Origin: Devosia sp. 2618
Lineage (GTDB): Bacteria; Pseudomonadota; Alphaproteobacteria; Rhizobiales; Devosiaceae
Assembly: GCF_040546815.1 (NCBI RefSeq)
Contig: NZ_JBEPOO010000001.1
Span: 1,612,001 to 1,676,000 of the forward strand
DNA length: 64,000 bases
Direction: 5' to 3'
The number at the start of each line of letters is the position of its first letter. The first letter of the stretch is position 1. Under the pieces are notes generated by a model. The model was not told the origin of the DNA and ran no database searches. It was given only the letters and a program-made list of their open reading frames with translations. A program made the translations under genes and the position numbers. Below are positions 26,228-36,278 of this stretch, in pieces.

Positions 26228-28984
26228 CTAGTTCAAACGCTTGAGCGCTTCGGCGATATGGTGGCGGCGTTCGATGGCGGCTTCACGACGGGCTTTTTGC
26301 TCGTCGATCACTTCTTCGGGCGCCTTGGCGACGAACTGCTCGTTGCCGAGCTTCTTGTCGATCTGGCTCACTTCGGCGTCGAGCTTGGCGACTTCCTTTT
26401 CGAGGCGCACCTTTTCGACAGCGATATCGATGACGCCGGCAAGAGGCAGAGCCCAGGTCGCTTCGCCGACGACGAACTGCGCGGATTCGCCTGGAACGGT
26501 CGATTGCGGCGAGATTTCCTCAAGGCGCGCCAGGCGGGTGATCAGCGAGGTGCCGGCGACGAGGCGGCGCAGGGTGGTTTCCCCTGCCCCAACCACGACG
26601 ATCGGCAGCTTGGCGCCAGCGGGCACGTTCATTTCGCTGCGAACCGAGCGGACATTGGTGATGACGTCGATCAGCCAATTGAGTTCAGCATCGGCTTCGG
26701 CATCTTCAAGGCCCGACAGGTCTGGCCATTCGGTGAGGATCAGCATGTTCTCGCGCGGGGCGCCGAACTTGCCGGTCTCGGCCCAGAGCTCTTCGGTGAC
26801 GAAGGGCATGAAGGGGTGGAGGATGGTCAGGATCTGGTCCAGCGCCCAAGCAGCAGTGGCACGGGTTTCGGCCTTGGCGACCTCGTCCTCGCCCATGAAG
26901 ACGGGTTTGGCGAATTCGACATACCAGTCGCAGAAGGTGCCCCAGACGAAGTCATAGGCGGCGTTGGCGGCTTCGTTGAACTTGTAGTCGACGATGCCCT
27001 GCGTGATGGCGGCAGCACCGCGTGCAGTGGCTCCGACGATCCAGCGATTGAGCGGAAGCTTGTTGGTCTTGGGATCGTAGCCCTCGACGCGGCGGCACTC
27101 GTTCATCTCGAGGAAGCGCGCGGCGTTCCAGATCTTGGTGACGAAGTTGCGATAGCCTTCGACGCGCTGGATCGAGAGCTTGAGATCGCGTCCCTGCGCC
27201 GCCATGGCGGTGAGCGTGAAACGGGTGGCGTCGGCGCCATACTGGTCGATCAGGGCCAGCGGGTCGATGACGTTGCCCTTGGTCTTGCTCATCTTCTGGC
27301 CCTTTTCGTCGCGGACCAGGGCGTGCATGTAGACGGTGTGGAAGGGTTCTTCCTCAAGAAATTCGAGGCCCATCATCATCATGCGGGCAACCCAGAAGAA
27401 GATGATGTCAAAGCCAGTGACGAGAACGCTGGTTGGATAATAGCGCGCCAGTTCGGGTGTCTTGTCGGGCCAGCCGAGCGTCGAGAACGGCCACAGCGCC
27501 GACGAGAACCAGGTGTCGAGCACGTCTTCGTCGCGCTTGAGCTGGGTCGGCTTCATGTAGTGAGCATCGGCCTGACGCTGCGCCTCGGCTTCGTCATAGG
27601 CGACGAAGGCGTGATTGTCCGGGCCATACCATGCCGGGATCTGGTGACCCCACCACAGCTGGCGCGAAATACACCATGGCTTGATGTTTTCGAGCCAGGC
27701 GAAATAGGTGTTTTCATACTGCTGCGGCACAAATTTGGTGCGGCCTTCGCGGACGGCGGCCATGGCCGGCTGGGCCAGAACGTCGGCCTTGACCCACCAC
27801 TGGTCGGTCAGGAACGGCTCGATGACCACGAGTTTGGACTTCTCGTCATGGGGCACCATGATCTTCTTGTCCTCGATGTGATCGAGGCCACGCAGCGGGT
27901 TCTCTTCGGCAAGCGCGGTCAGATCGGCAACGATGGCCTTGCGCGCGGCGAAGCGCTCCAGACCGCGATAGGCGGCCGGAATGAACTCGTCGGAAATGAT
28001 GTGGCCGCGCGTCGTGAAGACGTTGATCTGCTCGAGATCGTTGCGAACGCCTACTTCAAAGTCGTTGAAATCGTGCGCAGGCGTGATCTTGACCGCGCCG
28101 GTGCCGAGCGCTGGATCGGCGTATTCATCGGCAACGATTGGAATGCGGCGACCGACCAGCGGCAGGTCGACGAACTTGCCGACCAGCGAGGCATAGCGCT
28201 CGTCTTCAGGATGCACGGCAATGCCGCTATCGCCGAGCATGGTCTCGGGGCGCGTGGTGGCCACGACGATGTAGTCGCGGGTTTCGTGGCCTGTGACCTC
28301 GCCGTCTTCGTCCTTGATCGGGAACTGATAGGTTACGCCATCGGCCAGCGGATAACGCAGGTGCCACATGTGGCCCTTGATCTCGATGTTCTCGACTTCA
28401 AGGTCCGAGATGGCGGTTTCGAGGCCGGGGTGCCAGTTGACCAGTCGCTTGGCGCGATAGATCAGGCCGCGATTGTGCAGCTCGACAAACACCTTGGTCA
28501 CGGCGCGAACCATCTGGTCGTCTGGCGCGCCATTCTGGCCCATGGTGAAGCGTTCACGCGAAAAATCAGCAGACGCGCCGAGGCGCTTGAGCTGGTTCAT
28601 GATTGCGCCGCCGCTCTCGCCCTTCCATTCCCAGACGCGTTCCAGGAATTTTTCGCGGCCCATCTCACGGCGACCGGGCTGCTGGCGTTCTATCAGCTGA
28701 CGCTCGACGATCATCTGGGTGGCGATGCCCGCATGGTCCATGCCCGGCTGCCAGAGCACGTCCTTTTTGAGCATGCGGTTGAACCGGATCAGGATGTCCT
28801 GAATCGTGTTGTTCAGCGCATGGCCGATATGGAGCGAACCGGTGACGTTTGGCGGCGGAATGACGATGGTGAAGGTCTCGGCACCGGGCGCGGCCCCTGC
28901 CCCGGCGGCAAAGGCATTGGCCTTGAGCCAATCGGCATAGACCCGGGTCTCGACGGCGCCGGGCTCATAGGACTTCTCAAGCAT
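26228..28984 (-). CDS. valS: Valyl-tRNA synthetase
   Basis: A class I synthetase of 918 residues. The HIGH motif is at 52-55 in [14 protein letters not shown], the KMSKS loop is KMSKTKGNV, and the editing (CP1) domain contains [12 protein letters not shown]. Anticodon-binding domain and C-terminal coiled coil ([21 protein letters not shown]) are in the usual order. It is downstream of popZ, as in many alphaproteobacteria. Confidence 0.97.
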   Translation of the reverse strand: MLEKSYEPGAVETRVYADWLKANAFAAGAGAAPGAETFTIVIPPPNVTGSLHIGHALNNTIQDILIRFNRMLKKDVLWQPGMDHAGIATQMIVERQLIERQQPGRREMGREKFLERVWEWKGESGGAIMNQLKRLGASADFSRERFTMGQNGAPDDQMVRAVTKVFVELHNRGLIYRAKRLVNWHPGLETAISDLEVENIEIKGHMWHLRYPLADGVTYQFPIKDEDGEVTGHETRDYIVVATTRPETMLGDSGIAVHPEDERYASLVGKFVDLPLVGRRIPIVADEYADPALGTGAVKITPAHDFNDFEVGVRNDLEQINVFTTRGHIISDEFIPAAYRGLERFAARKAIVADLTALAEENPLRGLDHIEDKKIMVPHDEKSKLVVIEPFLTDQWWVKADVLAQPAMAAVREGRTKFVPQQYENTYFAWLENIKPWCISRQLWWGHQIPAWYGPDNHAFVAYDEAEAQRQADAHYMKPTQLKRDEDVLDTWFSSALWPFSTLGWPDKTPELARYYPTSVLVTGFDIIFFWVARMMMMGLEFLEEEPFHTVYMHALVRDEKGQKMSKTKGNVIDPLALIDQYGADATRFTLTAMAAQGRDLKLSIQRVEGYRNFVTKIWNAARFLEMNECRRVEGYDPKTNKLPLNRWIVGATARGAAAITQGIVDYKFNEAANAAYDFVWGTFCDWYVEFAKPVFMGEDEVAKAETRATAAWALDQILTILHPFMPFVTEELWAETGKFGAPRENMLILTEWPDLSGLEDAEADAELNWLIDVITNVRSVRSEMNVPAGAKLPIVVVGAGETTLRRLVAGTSLITRLARLEEISPQSTVPGESAQFVVGEATWALPLAGVIDIAVEKVRLEKEVAKLDAEVSQIDKKLGNEQFVAKAPEEVIDEQKARREAAIERRHHIAEALKRLN

Positions 28985-29351
28985 TGATCACTCGCAACAG
29001 CAGCGACCCGCCAAGGGGACATTCTCGGATGAGAAGGACCCGGCGAGCCGGACAAACAGGTTTGGCAGACTTCAAGCAAATGCGGGGTGCGGGGTCAACT
29101 GGAAGTGCGCATGGCTGATGACCGCGTGGTGGGGGTGCGGGGTTCATAAAGGGGAATGGGCGACGCGGAAGAAAGAATACCCCCACCTAACCTCCCCCTG
29201 AAAAGGGGGAGGGACAGATCGAGGTTTGGGCGCGATCTGGGATGTAGCGAAAAGCTTGAGTTGGACTCGATAGATCGCGCACACGCGATGGGATTCCTCC
29301 CCCTATCAGGGGGCGGTTAGGTGGGGGTACTGCGATGGTGCAGTCGTTCGC
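28985..29351. other. 367-base gap between popZ and valS
   Basis: Bases 28985-29178 show no gene or clear signal. The rest, 29179-29329, is a palindromic element listed separately. The valS promoter, if separate from popZ, should be here. Confidence 0.5.
29179..29329. repeat. Nested palindromic element, family B, copy 3
   Basis: Outer arms ACCCCCACCTAACCTCCCCCT (from 29179) and AGGGGGCGGTTAGGTGGGGGT (ending 29328) are almost perfectly complementary. Smaller hairpins lie inside (AGATCGCGCACACGCGAT region). About 150 bases, similar in size and CCTCCCC core to 26057-26203. Confidence 0.8.
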
Positions 29352-30059
29352 CTATTCGCCGCGCGAAACGCGGGAAATTTCTTTTTCGACCATGCGCTCG
29401 ACGACGGATGGCAGGTTTTCGTCCAGCCATTCCTTGAGCATGGGGCGCAGCATGTCGCGCATCAGCGACTCGATGGTGGCGCCGGTATTGCCGAGGCCCA
29501 TGCCATTGAGGCGAGTAATCGAGCTGCGGACGGCAGCCTGGGTGGCTGGCTCAAGCAACTGATCGGCCATGTCGCTGGACAGGGTTGGATCGGGCAGCGG
29601 CGCGGTGGGCTGCGGGCGCGGCGCGTTGAACGACGGCGCTGGCTGGCGAGCAACCAGTGGCGGCGGATCAAATGCCGGCAGTTCTTCTTCCGAAGAATCA
29701 AAAGCAATGTCTTCGGGATCGATCAGCTCGGGTTCGGCAAAAGCCACCGGCTCATCATCTTCATCTTCGGCGGCATCGGCGAGGATCGAGTCAAAGCTCA
29801 AACCGCCAACACTGTCCCCGCCCCGATCGATGATCTGCGTCGGCGACAGAGCCAGAGGCTCAACATCGTCGAGCATGTCGCTCAGATCGCGGTCGATTGG
29901 ATTGCTCAAAGCACGCGAGGGCGCGGCCTGCATCGGCGGAGGCGCGGCCTGAATGTTGGGCCGACGCGGTACACCCGCTGCGTCATCATCCGCAATGATC
30001 TGCCGGATGGACGACAGAATTTCGTCCATGGAGGGTTCTTTGGGGGCCGGCTTGTTCAT
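29352..30059 (-). CDS. popZ: PopZ-like polar organising protein (DUF2497)
   Basis: A 235-residue acidic, proline-rich protein. The short N-terminal block PSMDEILSSIRQIIADDD and the C-terminal helical block (about residues 165-235, with MLRPMLKEWLDENLPSVVERMVEKEI) are the DUF2497/PopZ signature, separated by a disordered Pro/Asp/Glu-rich middle. PopZ forms polar condensates that anchor ParB and the chromosome in alphaproteobacteria. The order tolC-popZ-valS is conserved in the group. Confidence 0.88.
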   Translation of the reverse strand: MNKPAPKEPSMDEILSSIRQIIADDDAAGVPRRPNIQAAPPPMQAAPSRALSNPIDRDLSDMLDDVEPLALSPTQIIDRGGDSVGGLSFDSILADAAEDEDDEPVAFAEPELIDPEDIAFDSSEEELPAFDPPPLVARQPAPSFNAPRPQPTAPLPDPTLSSDMADQLLEPATQAAVRSSITRLNGMGLGNTGATIESLMRDMLRPMLKEWLDENLPSVVERMVEKEISRVSRGE

Positions 30060-30194
30060 TGGTGCCTCTTACTCGTGCGCCCGAACCAGTACGCAGTCTC
30101 CGCAATATGACTGATCTGATTCGTCAACATCACCTTAACGGCAGAGGTTGCGTTTAGGAATCACTGAGGCGAGGAGTCACACGGTCTTCCACTA

Positions 30195-30226
30195 AAAGTT
30201 GTGGCCGGGCATAGGCCCGGCCACAA
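30195..30226 (-). terminator. Terminator after tolC
   Basis: Perfect twelve-base stem (TTGTGGCCGGGC at 30199-30210, GCCCGGCCACAA at 30215-30226) with a four-base loop, followed on the minus strand by CTTTT. It begins 24 bases after the tolC stop and separates tolC from popZ. Confidence 0.85.
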
Positions 30227-30250
30227 AACATGGACGAAACTGCGTTTCGC

Positions 30251-31609
30251 CTAGTCGGCGACGTTGCGCAATTCGAGCCAGACGTCATCGACAACCTGGT
30301 TGTAGCGCACGGCCGACTTGACCTCGACGGGCAGGCCAAGGTTTGGCGCCGTCAAACGGCCCATGGCCGCGAGCAGCGAGAACGTCGCGACGACCTTGTT
30401 GGTCTGGGCGTTGATCAGTGTTTCGCGAGCCGTAGTGAGATCGGCCTGCGAGTTGAGCACATCGAGCGTGGTGCGCGACCCGAGATCGCGTTCCTGGATG
30501 ACGCCATCGAGCACGGTGCGGCTGGCCGAAACGGCCGAGTTTGCCGCAGAAATCTGGGCGTCGGCGCTCTGGATGCCGGCCCAAGCCGAAATCACGGCTT
30601 CACGGACCTGATCGTAGGACGACATGGCCGTCACTTCAGACTTGATCTGCTCGATATTGGCCTTACGCACGCTGGCGCCAATCGCGCCACCGGCATATAT
30701 CGGCACCGAAATCTGGAAGCCGAGGCTGCCGCGAACAACGTCTTGGCCCGGTAGGGTCGACAGACCAGTCCCCAGCGACCCCGTTACGGTAGCGGTCGGA
30801 CCGAACGCGGCCTGGGCTGCGTCGCTGCCGGCCTGAGCGGCGCGGATGGCGGCCTTCGACAGCAGAATGGCGGGATGGCCGGCCTCGGCCTCGGACAAAG
30901 CGGCCTGCAGCGTGCTTGGAATCAGGCGCGCATAATTGTGCGACGCATTGAGATTGCTCGGGGCTGCGCCAACATAACGCTGGAAAGTGGCCTGGCTGAT
31001 TTCAAGGCTGCTCAGCGAGGCACGGTAAGCCGCGTCGCCCTGCGCGAGACGCGCTTCGGACTGTGCGACATCGATCCGAGTGCCTTCGCCAACATCGAGG
31101 CGGTCACGCGACGACTGTAACTGCGCCTGGAAGAAGGTCTGGTTATCCTGGCGGAGTGAAACCAGCTGGCGATCGGATAGCACCGACATATAGGCCTGCA
31201 CCACAGCAAGCAGAACGTTCTGCTCGGTGTTGCGGATCTGGTATTCAGCAGCTTCGGCGGCGGCGCGGGCCGCCTCGACCTGTGCGTCAGTCTTGTAGTT
31301 GTCGAAAATGGTCTGGCTGTACTGCAGGCCGGCATTGATCGAAGTGCTATCGGAGTAAGTCCCGCCAACACCCTGGAAACTGTAAGTACCACCAACAGCC
31401 GCGCCGAGCGTGGGGCGCGTTCCGGCCTTTGCCAGCGCGACGTTTTCGGCCGATGCCTTGGCTTCAAGCAGCGCTGCCTGCAAGTCTGGCGCGTGATTAT
31501 AAGCCGCCGTCAGTGCCTGTGTGATTGACTGGGCGTTAGCGCCGCCGACCGATGACGCCGCCAGCGCCATAGCCAATACGCTGGCGACCAACTTTACGCG
31601 AAAACTCAT
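30251..31609 (-). CDS. tolC: TolC-family outer membrane channel
   Basis: A 452-residue outer membrane efflux/secretion channel. A signal peptide (residues 1-25, ending GANAQ) precedes two homologous OEP halves, each with long coiled-coil alpha-barrel helices and beta-barrel strands (for example QAYMSVLSDRQLVSLRQDN and RETLINAQTNKVVATFSLL). ATG at 31609 is chosen for GGAGG ten bases upstream; an upstream in-frame start would spoil the signal peptide. It is usually served by several inner-membrane pumps or type I secretion systems encoded elsewhere. It is downstream of the PCMT-like gene. Confidence 0.92.
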   Translation of the reverse strand: MSFRVKLVASVLAMALAASSVGGANAQSITQALTAAYNHAPDLQAALLEAKASAENVALAKAGTRPTLGAAVGGTYSFQGVGGTYSDSTSINAGLQYSQTIFDNYKTDAQVEAARAAAEAAEYQIRNTEQNVLLAVVQAYMSVLSDRQLVSLRQDNQTFFQAQLQSSRDRLDVGEGTRIDVAQSEARLAQGDAAYRASLSSLEISQATFQRYVGAAPSNLNASHNYARLIPSTLQAALSEAEAGHPAILLSKAAIRAAQAGSDAAQAAFGPTATVTGSLGTGLSTLPGQDVVRGSLGFQISVPIYAGGAIGASVRKANIEQIKSEVTAMSSYDQVREAVISAWAGIQSADAQISAANSAVSASRTVLDGVIQERDLGSRTTLDVLNSQADLTTARETLINAQTNKVVATFSLLAAMGRLTAPNLGLPVEVKSAVRYNQVVDDVWLELRNVAD

Positions 31610-31742
31610 TGCCCGCCTCCAAAATACCCCAAAATCATATGCGCGGCACATGGGGCACACAACAGGCCGCGGTCATTCATTGCGTCTATTAACGCGCTAT
31701 TAATCCGGTTCGTGCCCGCCGGGCAACACAAGGTTGGCCGCA

Positions 31743-32390
31743 TCAGAACACAAATTCTTCTTTTGCCGGGGGCGCAAACAACGGGGGCAAGTAGGCATTG
31801 AACTCGCTCCTCGACGTTACTTTATGGCCGGCATTGACGTAAACATGGGCGGTTGCGACCGCGCCAGCCCGTATCAGCGCGACGAGACGCCCACCCGGGG
31901 CCAGATGGGCCAGGAAATTGTGCGGCACCGTATCGAGCGCCCCCTGGACTATGACGACATCGAACTGCACCGCGCCGAGCGCGGTGACATCGCCGACGAT
32001 GACGCTGGCATTGGTGATGTCGAGATCGGACAGATTTGTAGTGGCGGTGGCGGCCAGCGTGGCGTTTTGCTCAAGCCCGATAACGGCTTGGGCAATGCCG
32101 GCGATCACGGCCGTCGAATAGCCAGTGCCGGCGCCGATATCGAGGACCGTGTCGGTTTCGGCGATTTCCGCAAGCTGCAGCATTTTGCCGAGCGTAGCGG
32201 GCGCACCCATGAATCGACCGGCGCCAAGCCATTGAACATCGTCGATATAAGCGGTGTCACGGCAACGGGAGATGACGAAATTTTCGCGCGGCATGCGGCG
32301 CATCGGCGCCAGAACCCGCGGATTGGTGACGCCGCTGGTGCGGAGCTGGCCATCGATCATCGCGGCGCGCATGAGATTAAAATCAACCAT
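31743..32390 (-). CDS. PCMT-family protein-L-isoaspartate methyltransferase
   Basis: A 215-residue SAM-dependent methyltransferase of the PCMT family. SAM motif I is VLDIGAGTGYSTAV, followed by VIGLEQNATLAATA; NLSDLDITNASVIVGD is the next block. The N-terminus (MVDFNLMRAAMIDGQLRTSGV) is the form found in the alphaproteobacterial PCMT-tolC pair rather than that in the surE-pcm-nlpD operon. Whether it repairs isoaspartyl residues is not certain. ATG at 32390 is used for family length; its ribosome binding site is poor. Confidence 0.85.
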   Translation of the reverse strand: MVDFNLMRAAMIDGQLRTSGVTNPRVLAPMRRMPRENFVISRCRDTAYIDDVQWLGAGRFMGAPATLGKMLQLAEIAETDTVLDIGAGTGYSTAVIAGIAQAVIGLEQNATLAATATTNLSDLDITNASVIVGDVTALGAVQFDVVIVQGALDTVPHNFLAHLAPGGRLVALIRAGAVATAHVYVNAGHKVTSRSEFNAYLPPLFAPPAKEEFVF

Positions 32391-33145
32391 AGAAAATGCG
32401 CAGCCTTCAGCGACCATATGCCGGACGTGAATATAACCCGCCATCGACGATGGCAAGACTGCGCATCGCACAGAGATACATTTGCGGTGCATGAACGCTA
32501 TGCGATGGGATGAAAATGCTGAAGACGTTGTCGTCGACGCTGATTTGCAATCAAAAACTAACTTATTGATATAAATGGCTATCTCGCCTCAGGTGCCATT
32601 CGTGTGCCTCCACACCTCCGGTGTGGCCCGAGTCGACGGGCCGAGAAGGAGCATCTGCCGCCGTCGCATCGGATCACGAAGGAATGACGCCAGGAAGGTT
32701 CCGGCAACCATAAGAGCGAAGGTTCAAGGCCCGCGATAGCAGGTTCAGGCAAGAGAAGGCCTGCCTTCGAGTGGAGCCTCCCCATCTTGTTGGACAACGG
32801 AACAGGCCACGAAGCAGTTCACGAATTGGGGCGCTGATAAACAAAGTCCGTGGCACATGTGTGCTGCGGAACGCCTGAGGCAGGCAAAACCTCTCCCCGC
32901 AGTCAGATGGATGCGGCTGTATCGGCTAACTAGATAGATCACAGTCGCGCAGGTGCGACATATCTAGAGATACCATACCCCGTATCCGTAAGACCGAAGC
33001 AGTGCGGCTCGCAGGGGAAACACCCACCCATCCAAGGCCGTCCACCAGAGCGGTGTTGTCATCGATCTGCCCGCTCGCACTTTGGCCTTGAGAGCGTCCT
33101 ATGTGTTATTGAGGAAGGGCCCCGGCATGGCGGTGCCAGGCCAAA
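32391..33145. other. Gene-poor stretch, first part
   Basis: No complete gene is supported in these 755 bases. Short open frames exist on both strands but none resembles a known family or has a convincing start. A hairpin-like segment (CCACACCTCCGGTGTGG at about 32609-32625) is visible. With the pseudogene that follows, the region looks like the remains of an old insertion. Confidence 0.5.
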
Positions 33146-33510
33146 CTACGGTTTGAGATGGAATGTCTCTGTCAGGTCGCCCGGTGCGTCGAAGGCGAGA
33201 TACGGTATGCCAAACGCGCCGTACACGTCTGGGAGAAAAGCTGACTTCTTCAAGTTGGGACTTGGCAATTCATGCGTCACCATGACCGCGCCCGTTGTCT
33301 TCGCTTTCGCTTGAACGATGGATATGCACCTTCTAGGGCATGTGCAATCGCTGGCTGAGTCTAACGCTTGCCAGAAATGACGGTTGCGATTTCCGCAAAG
33401 GCCGCCTCAGTTGGCGCACCCTCAACTTACCAAACAGCATCTTTTCGGGTCATTGCGCAGTCACTCAGATCATCGTCACCAAGTGTCAGGTCGCCGCTAA
33501 CTTTGCAAAT
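33146..33510 (-). pseudogene. Decayed PIN-like (DUF4411-type) toxin gene remnant
   Basis: Reading leftwards, one frame gives GDDDLSDCAMTRKDAVW, a stop, VEGAPTEAAFAEIATVISGKR, a stop, then TQPAIAHALEGAYPSF. The next frame continues as IVQAKAKTTGAVMVTHEL, then FLPDVYGAFGIPYLAF, to a stop at 33146. The order and motifs match my memory of DUF4411 PIN-domain proteins (the DDLxxWA block, the AxxxGAxVVTHExPSP strand, and IPDVCxxxGVxxI near the C-terminus). Two in-frame stops and a frameshift break it. The N-terminal YLIDTNVF-type strand was not found. The assignment is from pattern recognition only. Confidence 0.55.
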
Positions 33511-33707
33511 TTAGCCCGCATCGACTTCGCAAACGTGATCCATCCATGGTCGTGACGACTAACCTGCGCCAAGTAGCGTGGGGCCGCCGTTTAAGCTAGC
33601 ATCGATTTGGATGCATTCCGTGGCGGCATTTGATGGGTGCGCAGCGAGGCACCACTAAGTTGCCTCGCTGGCCTATCAACCGGCAGCGGGTCCGGTTATC
33701 CAGATCA

Positions 33708-34361
33708 TCACGCAATCTTTGCTGGCGGAAGCCAGTTATCCACGTCGTTGAGTTGATTGCCGGATTCAACGATTTTCCAGAAGCTGTGGTCGGCCCAACG
33801 AATGATCGTGTTCTCTAGCGAGCGGGTCACCAGTTCGCCTTCAGCCGAGTGGCCGCCTGCGATATGGGCGACCGTCTCGGGCAATTCCAACGTCAGACAA
33901 ATATAGACGCCATATCCTGGGTGACGGATGGACGGCAGGCCTGCGGCGGATGGGTCGGCTCGCCAACGGTCGACGTTCTCGGGATCGAACTCCCAGACCT
34001 TGCCGATGTCGTGGCAGAGACCGCCGGCGAGTAGAACGTCACGATCATAGGCAAAACCCGGAAAGAGCATATCCAGCTCCTCAGCCATGCCAAGAGCGAG
34101 GCGCGCGACTGACCGGATGTGATCCGCCTGGGTGCCGGTACGCAGGGGCATGGAATCGTAGTTGCCCGAAGGCTTGAGTTCGCCGAGCTTGCGAAAGCCG
34201 CTGACGGCCAAAGCCGCTGCCCAGGCGTTGAGAACTTTTGTCCGCAGTTCGACATTCTCGATCCAACCGATTTCCGGCATTTCTTCGAGGACGGACTGAC
34301 GCATGGGTTCGGTGATGGTAACCGTTTTTCCACGCAGACGGACGACGAGGTCTTCAGACAT
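33708..34361 (-). CDS. HD-domain metal-dependent phosphohydrolase
   Basis: A 217-residue HD protein. The metal ligands appear in order: H81 (ADHIRSVARL), H117-D118 (GLCHDIGKVW), H147 and H166 (candidate ligands) and D191 (IIRWADHSF). This fits a phosphohydrolase acting on a nucleotide or other phosphate ester, but the substrate is unknown. It starts with ATG at 34361, 26 bases after the TRAP large subunit gene, so it is probably the last gene of the TRAP operon. The link suggests it handles something related to the imported substrate, which is only an inference. Confidence 0.8.
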   Translation of the reverse strand: MSEDLVVRLRGKTVTITEPMRQSVLEEMPEIGWIENVELRTKVLNAWAAALAVSGFRKLGELKPSGNYDSMPLRTGTQADHIRSVARLALGMAEELDMLFPGFAYDRDVLLAGGLCHDIGKVWEFDPENVDRWRADPSAAGLPSIRHPGYGVYICLTLELPETVAHIAGGHSAEGELVTRSLENTIIRWADHSFWKIVESGNQLNDVDNWLPPAKIA

Positions 34362-34387
34362 TCAGTTTAACTCCAGTTAGTCAGAAT

Positions 34388-35677
34388 TCAGCCGCGGATC
34401 AGTTGCGGCAGCCACAGCACAATTTGCGGGAAGGCGATCACGAGACCGATCATGGCCAGGATGGCGAGCATGAACGGCGCGACCCCGATCATGATATCAG
34501 TGAGCGAGCCGCGACGGCGAACCCCCTGGACCACAAAGAGATTCATGCCGATGGGCGGGGTTATCAGCGCCATTTCGCACAGAAGCACGATCAAGATGCC
34601 GAACCAGACCGGATCGAAACCGGCACCGACAACCAGCGGGGTGAGTACTGGCACCGTGACGATCATCATCGGCAGCGGATCCATGAAGCATCCCAAAACC
34701 AGATAGATCAGAATGATGGTTGCCAGTAGGGCAAAGGGCTCTAGACCAAGCGAAACGATGCCCGTGTTCACTGCGCTCACCAGGCCCATGGCCGAGATAA
34801 CGAAGTTGAGAAACCAGGCCGCCATGACGATCAGCATGATCATGCCGGTCGTCCGCATAGTCCCATCGATGGCTTCCAGCAGCATGCGCGGCGAGAGTTG
34901 CCGGTAGAAGGCCGCCAAGAGCAGGGCCGAAACCACACCAAGAGCGGCAGATTCCGTGGGCGTGGCAATGCCCATATAGATTGAGCCAATTATGATCGCG
35001 AAGATGAATAGTGGTGGCAGGAGGGACGGCAGGCTCTCGACGCGGGCTTTCCAGCTCGTTTCGATCTTCTGCCCTCCCAAGGCCGGCTTGATTGCGCAGA
35101 CGACGTATATCACCAACGAAAACAGCAGCGCCAGAACCAGACCGGGAACGATGCCGGCCATGTAAAGGGCAGGAACCGAGGTGCTGGTCAGCCAGCCATA
35201 GAGGATGAGGTTGATCGAGGGCGGGATGAGAATACCCAGCGTACCGCCAGCGGCTACGGACCCGTAAAACAGGCGCTCGCCATAGCCGTAGCGCTTGATC
35301 ATCGGCTTTGCGACGACACTGATGGTTGCGGCTGTCGCAACGCTCGAGCCGGAGGTTGCCGCGAAGGCGGCACTGGCGCCGATATTGGCGTGCATCAAGC
35401 CGCCCGGCATCCACCCGATCCATTGCACGATTGCGCCATAGAGGCGATCGGCAATGCCCGCGCGCAACAATATTTCGCCCAGAAGGACAAATAGCGGCAC
35501 ACTTACGAGGAGATAATTGGACGAGGACACCCAGCTCAGTTCACCCACCGCCAGAATGAGTGGCATCGGCGAAAAGAACCAGTCGAGCCCCATGGCCAAG
35601 AGCAGCATGACAGCGCCAATTGGCAGGCCAATGGCCAGCATGCCGAAAAGAAGTCCGAGTGCGGTTGTGATCATCAT
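34388..35677 (-). CDS. dctM: TRAP transporter large membrane subunit (DctM family)
   Basis: A 429-residue polytopic membrane protein with about 12 hydrophobic segments. Family landmarks include GASAAFAATSGSSVATAATI early on, GGTLGILIPPSINLILYG in the first half, and LITPPIGMNLFVVQGV near the C-terminus. It forms the sodium-coupled channel of a tripartite ATP-independent periplasmic importer. It overlaps dctQ by four bases. Confidence 0.94.
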   Translation of the reverse strand: MMITTALGLLFGMLAIGLPIGAVMLLLAMGLDWFFSPMPLILAVGELSWVSSSNYLLVSVPLFVLLGEILLRAGIADRLYGAIVQWIGWMPGGLMHANIGASAAFAATSGSSVATAATISVVAKPMIKRYGYGERLFYGSVAAGGTLGILIPPSINLILYGWLTSTSVPALYMAGIVPGLVLALLFSLVIYVVCAIKPALGGQKIETSWKARVESLPSLLPPLFIFAIIIGSIYMGIATPTESAALGVVSALLLAAFYRQLSPRMLLEAIDGTMRTTGMIMLIVMAAWFLNFVISAMGLVSAVNTGIVSLGLEPFALLATIILIYLVLGCFMDPLPMMIVTVPVLTPLVVGAGFDPVWFGILIVLLCEMALITPPIGMNLFVVQGVRRRGSLTDIMIGVAPFMLAILAMIGLVIAFPQIVLWLPQLIRG

Positions 35678-36273
35678 GAGCGCTGTTCCGAAGTTTCGAG
35701 CCGACTCGCGGTTTCTGCGATCGCTTCCTCGACGTCGTCGTCGGTACTGGGCGAAGCCGCGATACGAGCAGCCTCATTCAGGTCCTTGCGCAGGACCGCC
35801 CGCAGAGCCTGGACGGAGCGTCCAATGGCAACCAGGGTGAACCAGGCAAGCCCCCAGGTCCAAAGGCCCTGCGGAATAGCGAGGGGGATGCCGAGGGGCG
35901 TGTTCGAGCGTGCGCCCAAGCGAATTGACGTCGAGAGCATCCCATAAGCGCCGTAAAACAGCGCGGCGCCGACGATGGCTAGGCTCAGCAGTGCGATAAC
36001 GTCGAGCAAGCTGCGCGGGGCGTCCGGCAGCTTGCGGGCAAGGATGTCCACCCGGACATGACCGCGTTCAAAGATCACATAAGCCAGCGACCAGGTCGCG
36101 GCCAATGCGAGGGTGTAGGAGGCCAACTCCGTCCCTACGCTCATGTTACCGATGCGGAACATGCGCATAAAGACTTCGACGACAATCAGAACGGCAACGC
36201 CCAATAGGGCGCTGCCTCCGATTCTGGCCATCCAGAGCGAGACTGCGCTGGTGATTGGTTCAAGTTTCTGCAT
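35674..36273 (-). CDS. dctQ: TRAP transporter small membrane subunit (DctQ family)
   Basis: A 199-residue protein with four membrane helices and the DctQ landmarks TELASYTLALAATWSLAYV and ERGHVRVDIL. Start ATG at 36273 lies five bases after the dctP stop. The cytoplasmic C-terminal tail (about 45 residues, Glu/Arg-rich) is longer than average. It pairs with the DctM subunit. Confidence 0.9.
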   Translation of the reverse strand: MQKLEPITSAVSLWMARIGGSALLGVAVLIVVEVFMRMFRIGNMSVGTELASYTLALAATWSLAYVIFERGHVRVDILARKLPDAPRSLLDVIALLSLAIVGAALFYGAYGMLSTSIRLGARSNTPLGIPLAIPQGLWTWGLAWFTLVAIGRSVQALRAVLRKDLNEAARIAASPSTDDDVEEAIAETASRLETSEQRS

Positions 36274-36278
36274 GATAG

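Noticed and set aside
26213..28987. A 924-codon open frame on the plus strand opposite valS
   Set aside because: It mirrors valS exactly; long antisense frames arise from GC-rich codon use. The valS protein has all synthetase motifs, and the antisense product resembles no family.
32590..32640. Possible cobalamin-type riboswitch around the CCACACCTCCGGTGTGG hairpin
   Set aside because: No B12-box consensus was found and no cobalamin gene is downstream.
32840..32900. AAAGTCCG-type sequence suggesting RNase P RNA
   Set aside because: Only a short chance match to a part of the RNase P core; the paired helices and the other conserved blocks are missing.
33340..33555. A 71-codon plus-strand frame in the gene-poor stretch
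   Set aside because: It lies opposite the DUF4411-like remnant, which explains the coding-like signal better. No family pattern or good start.
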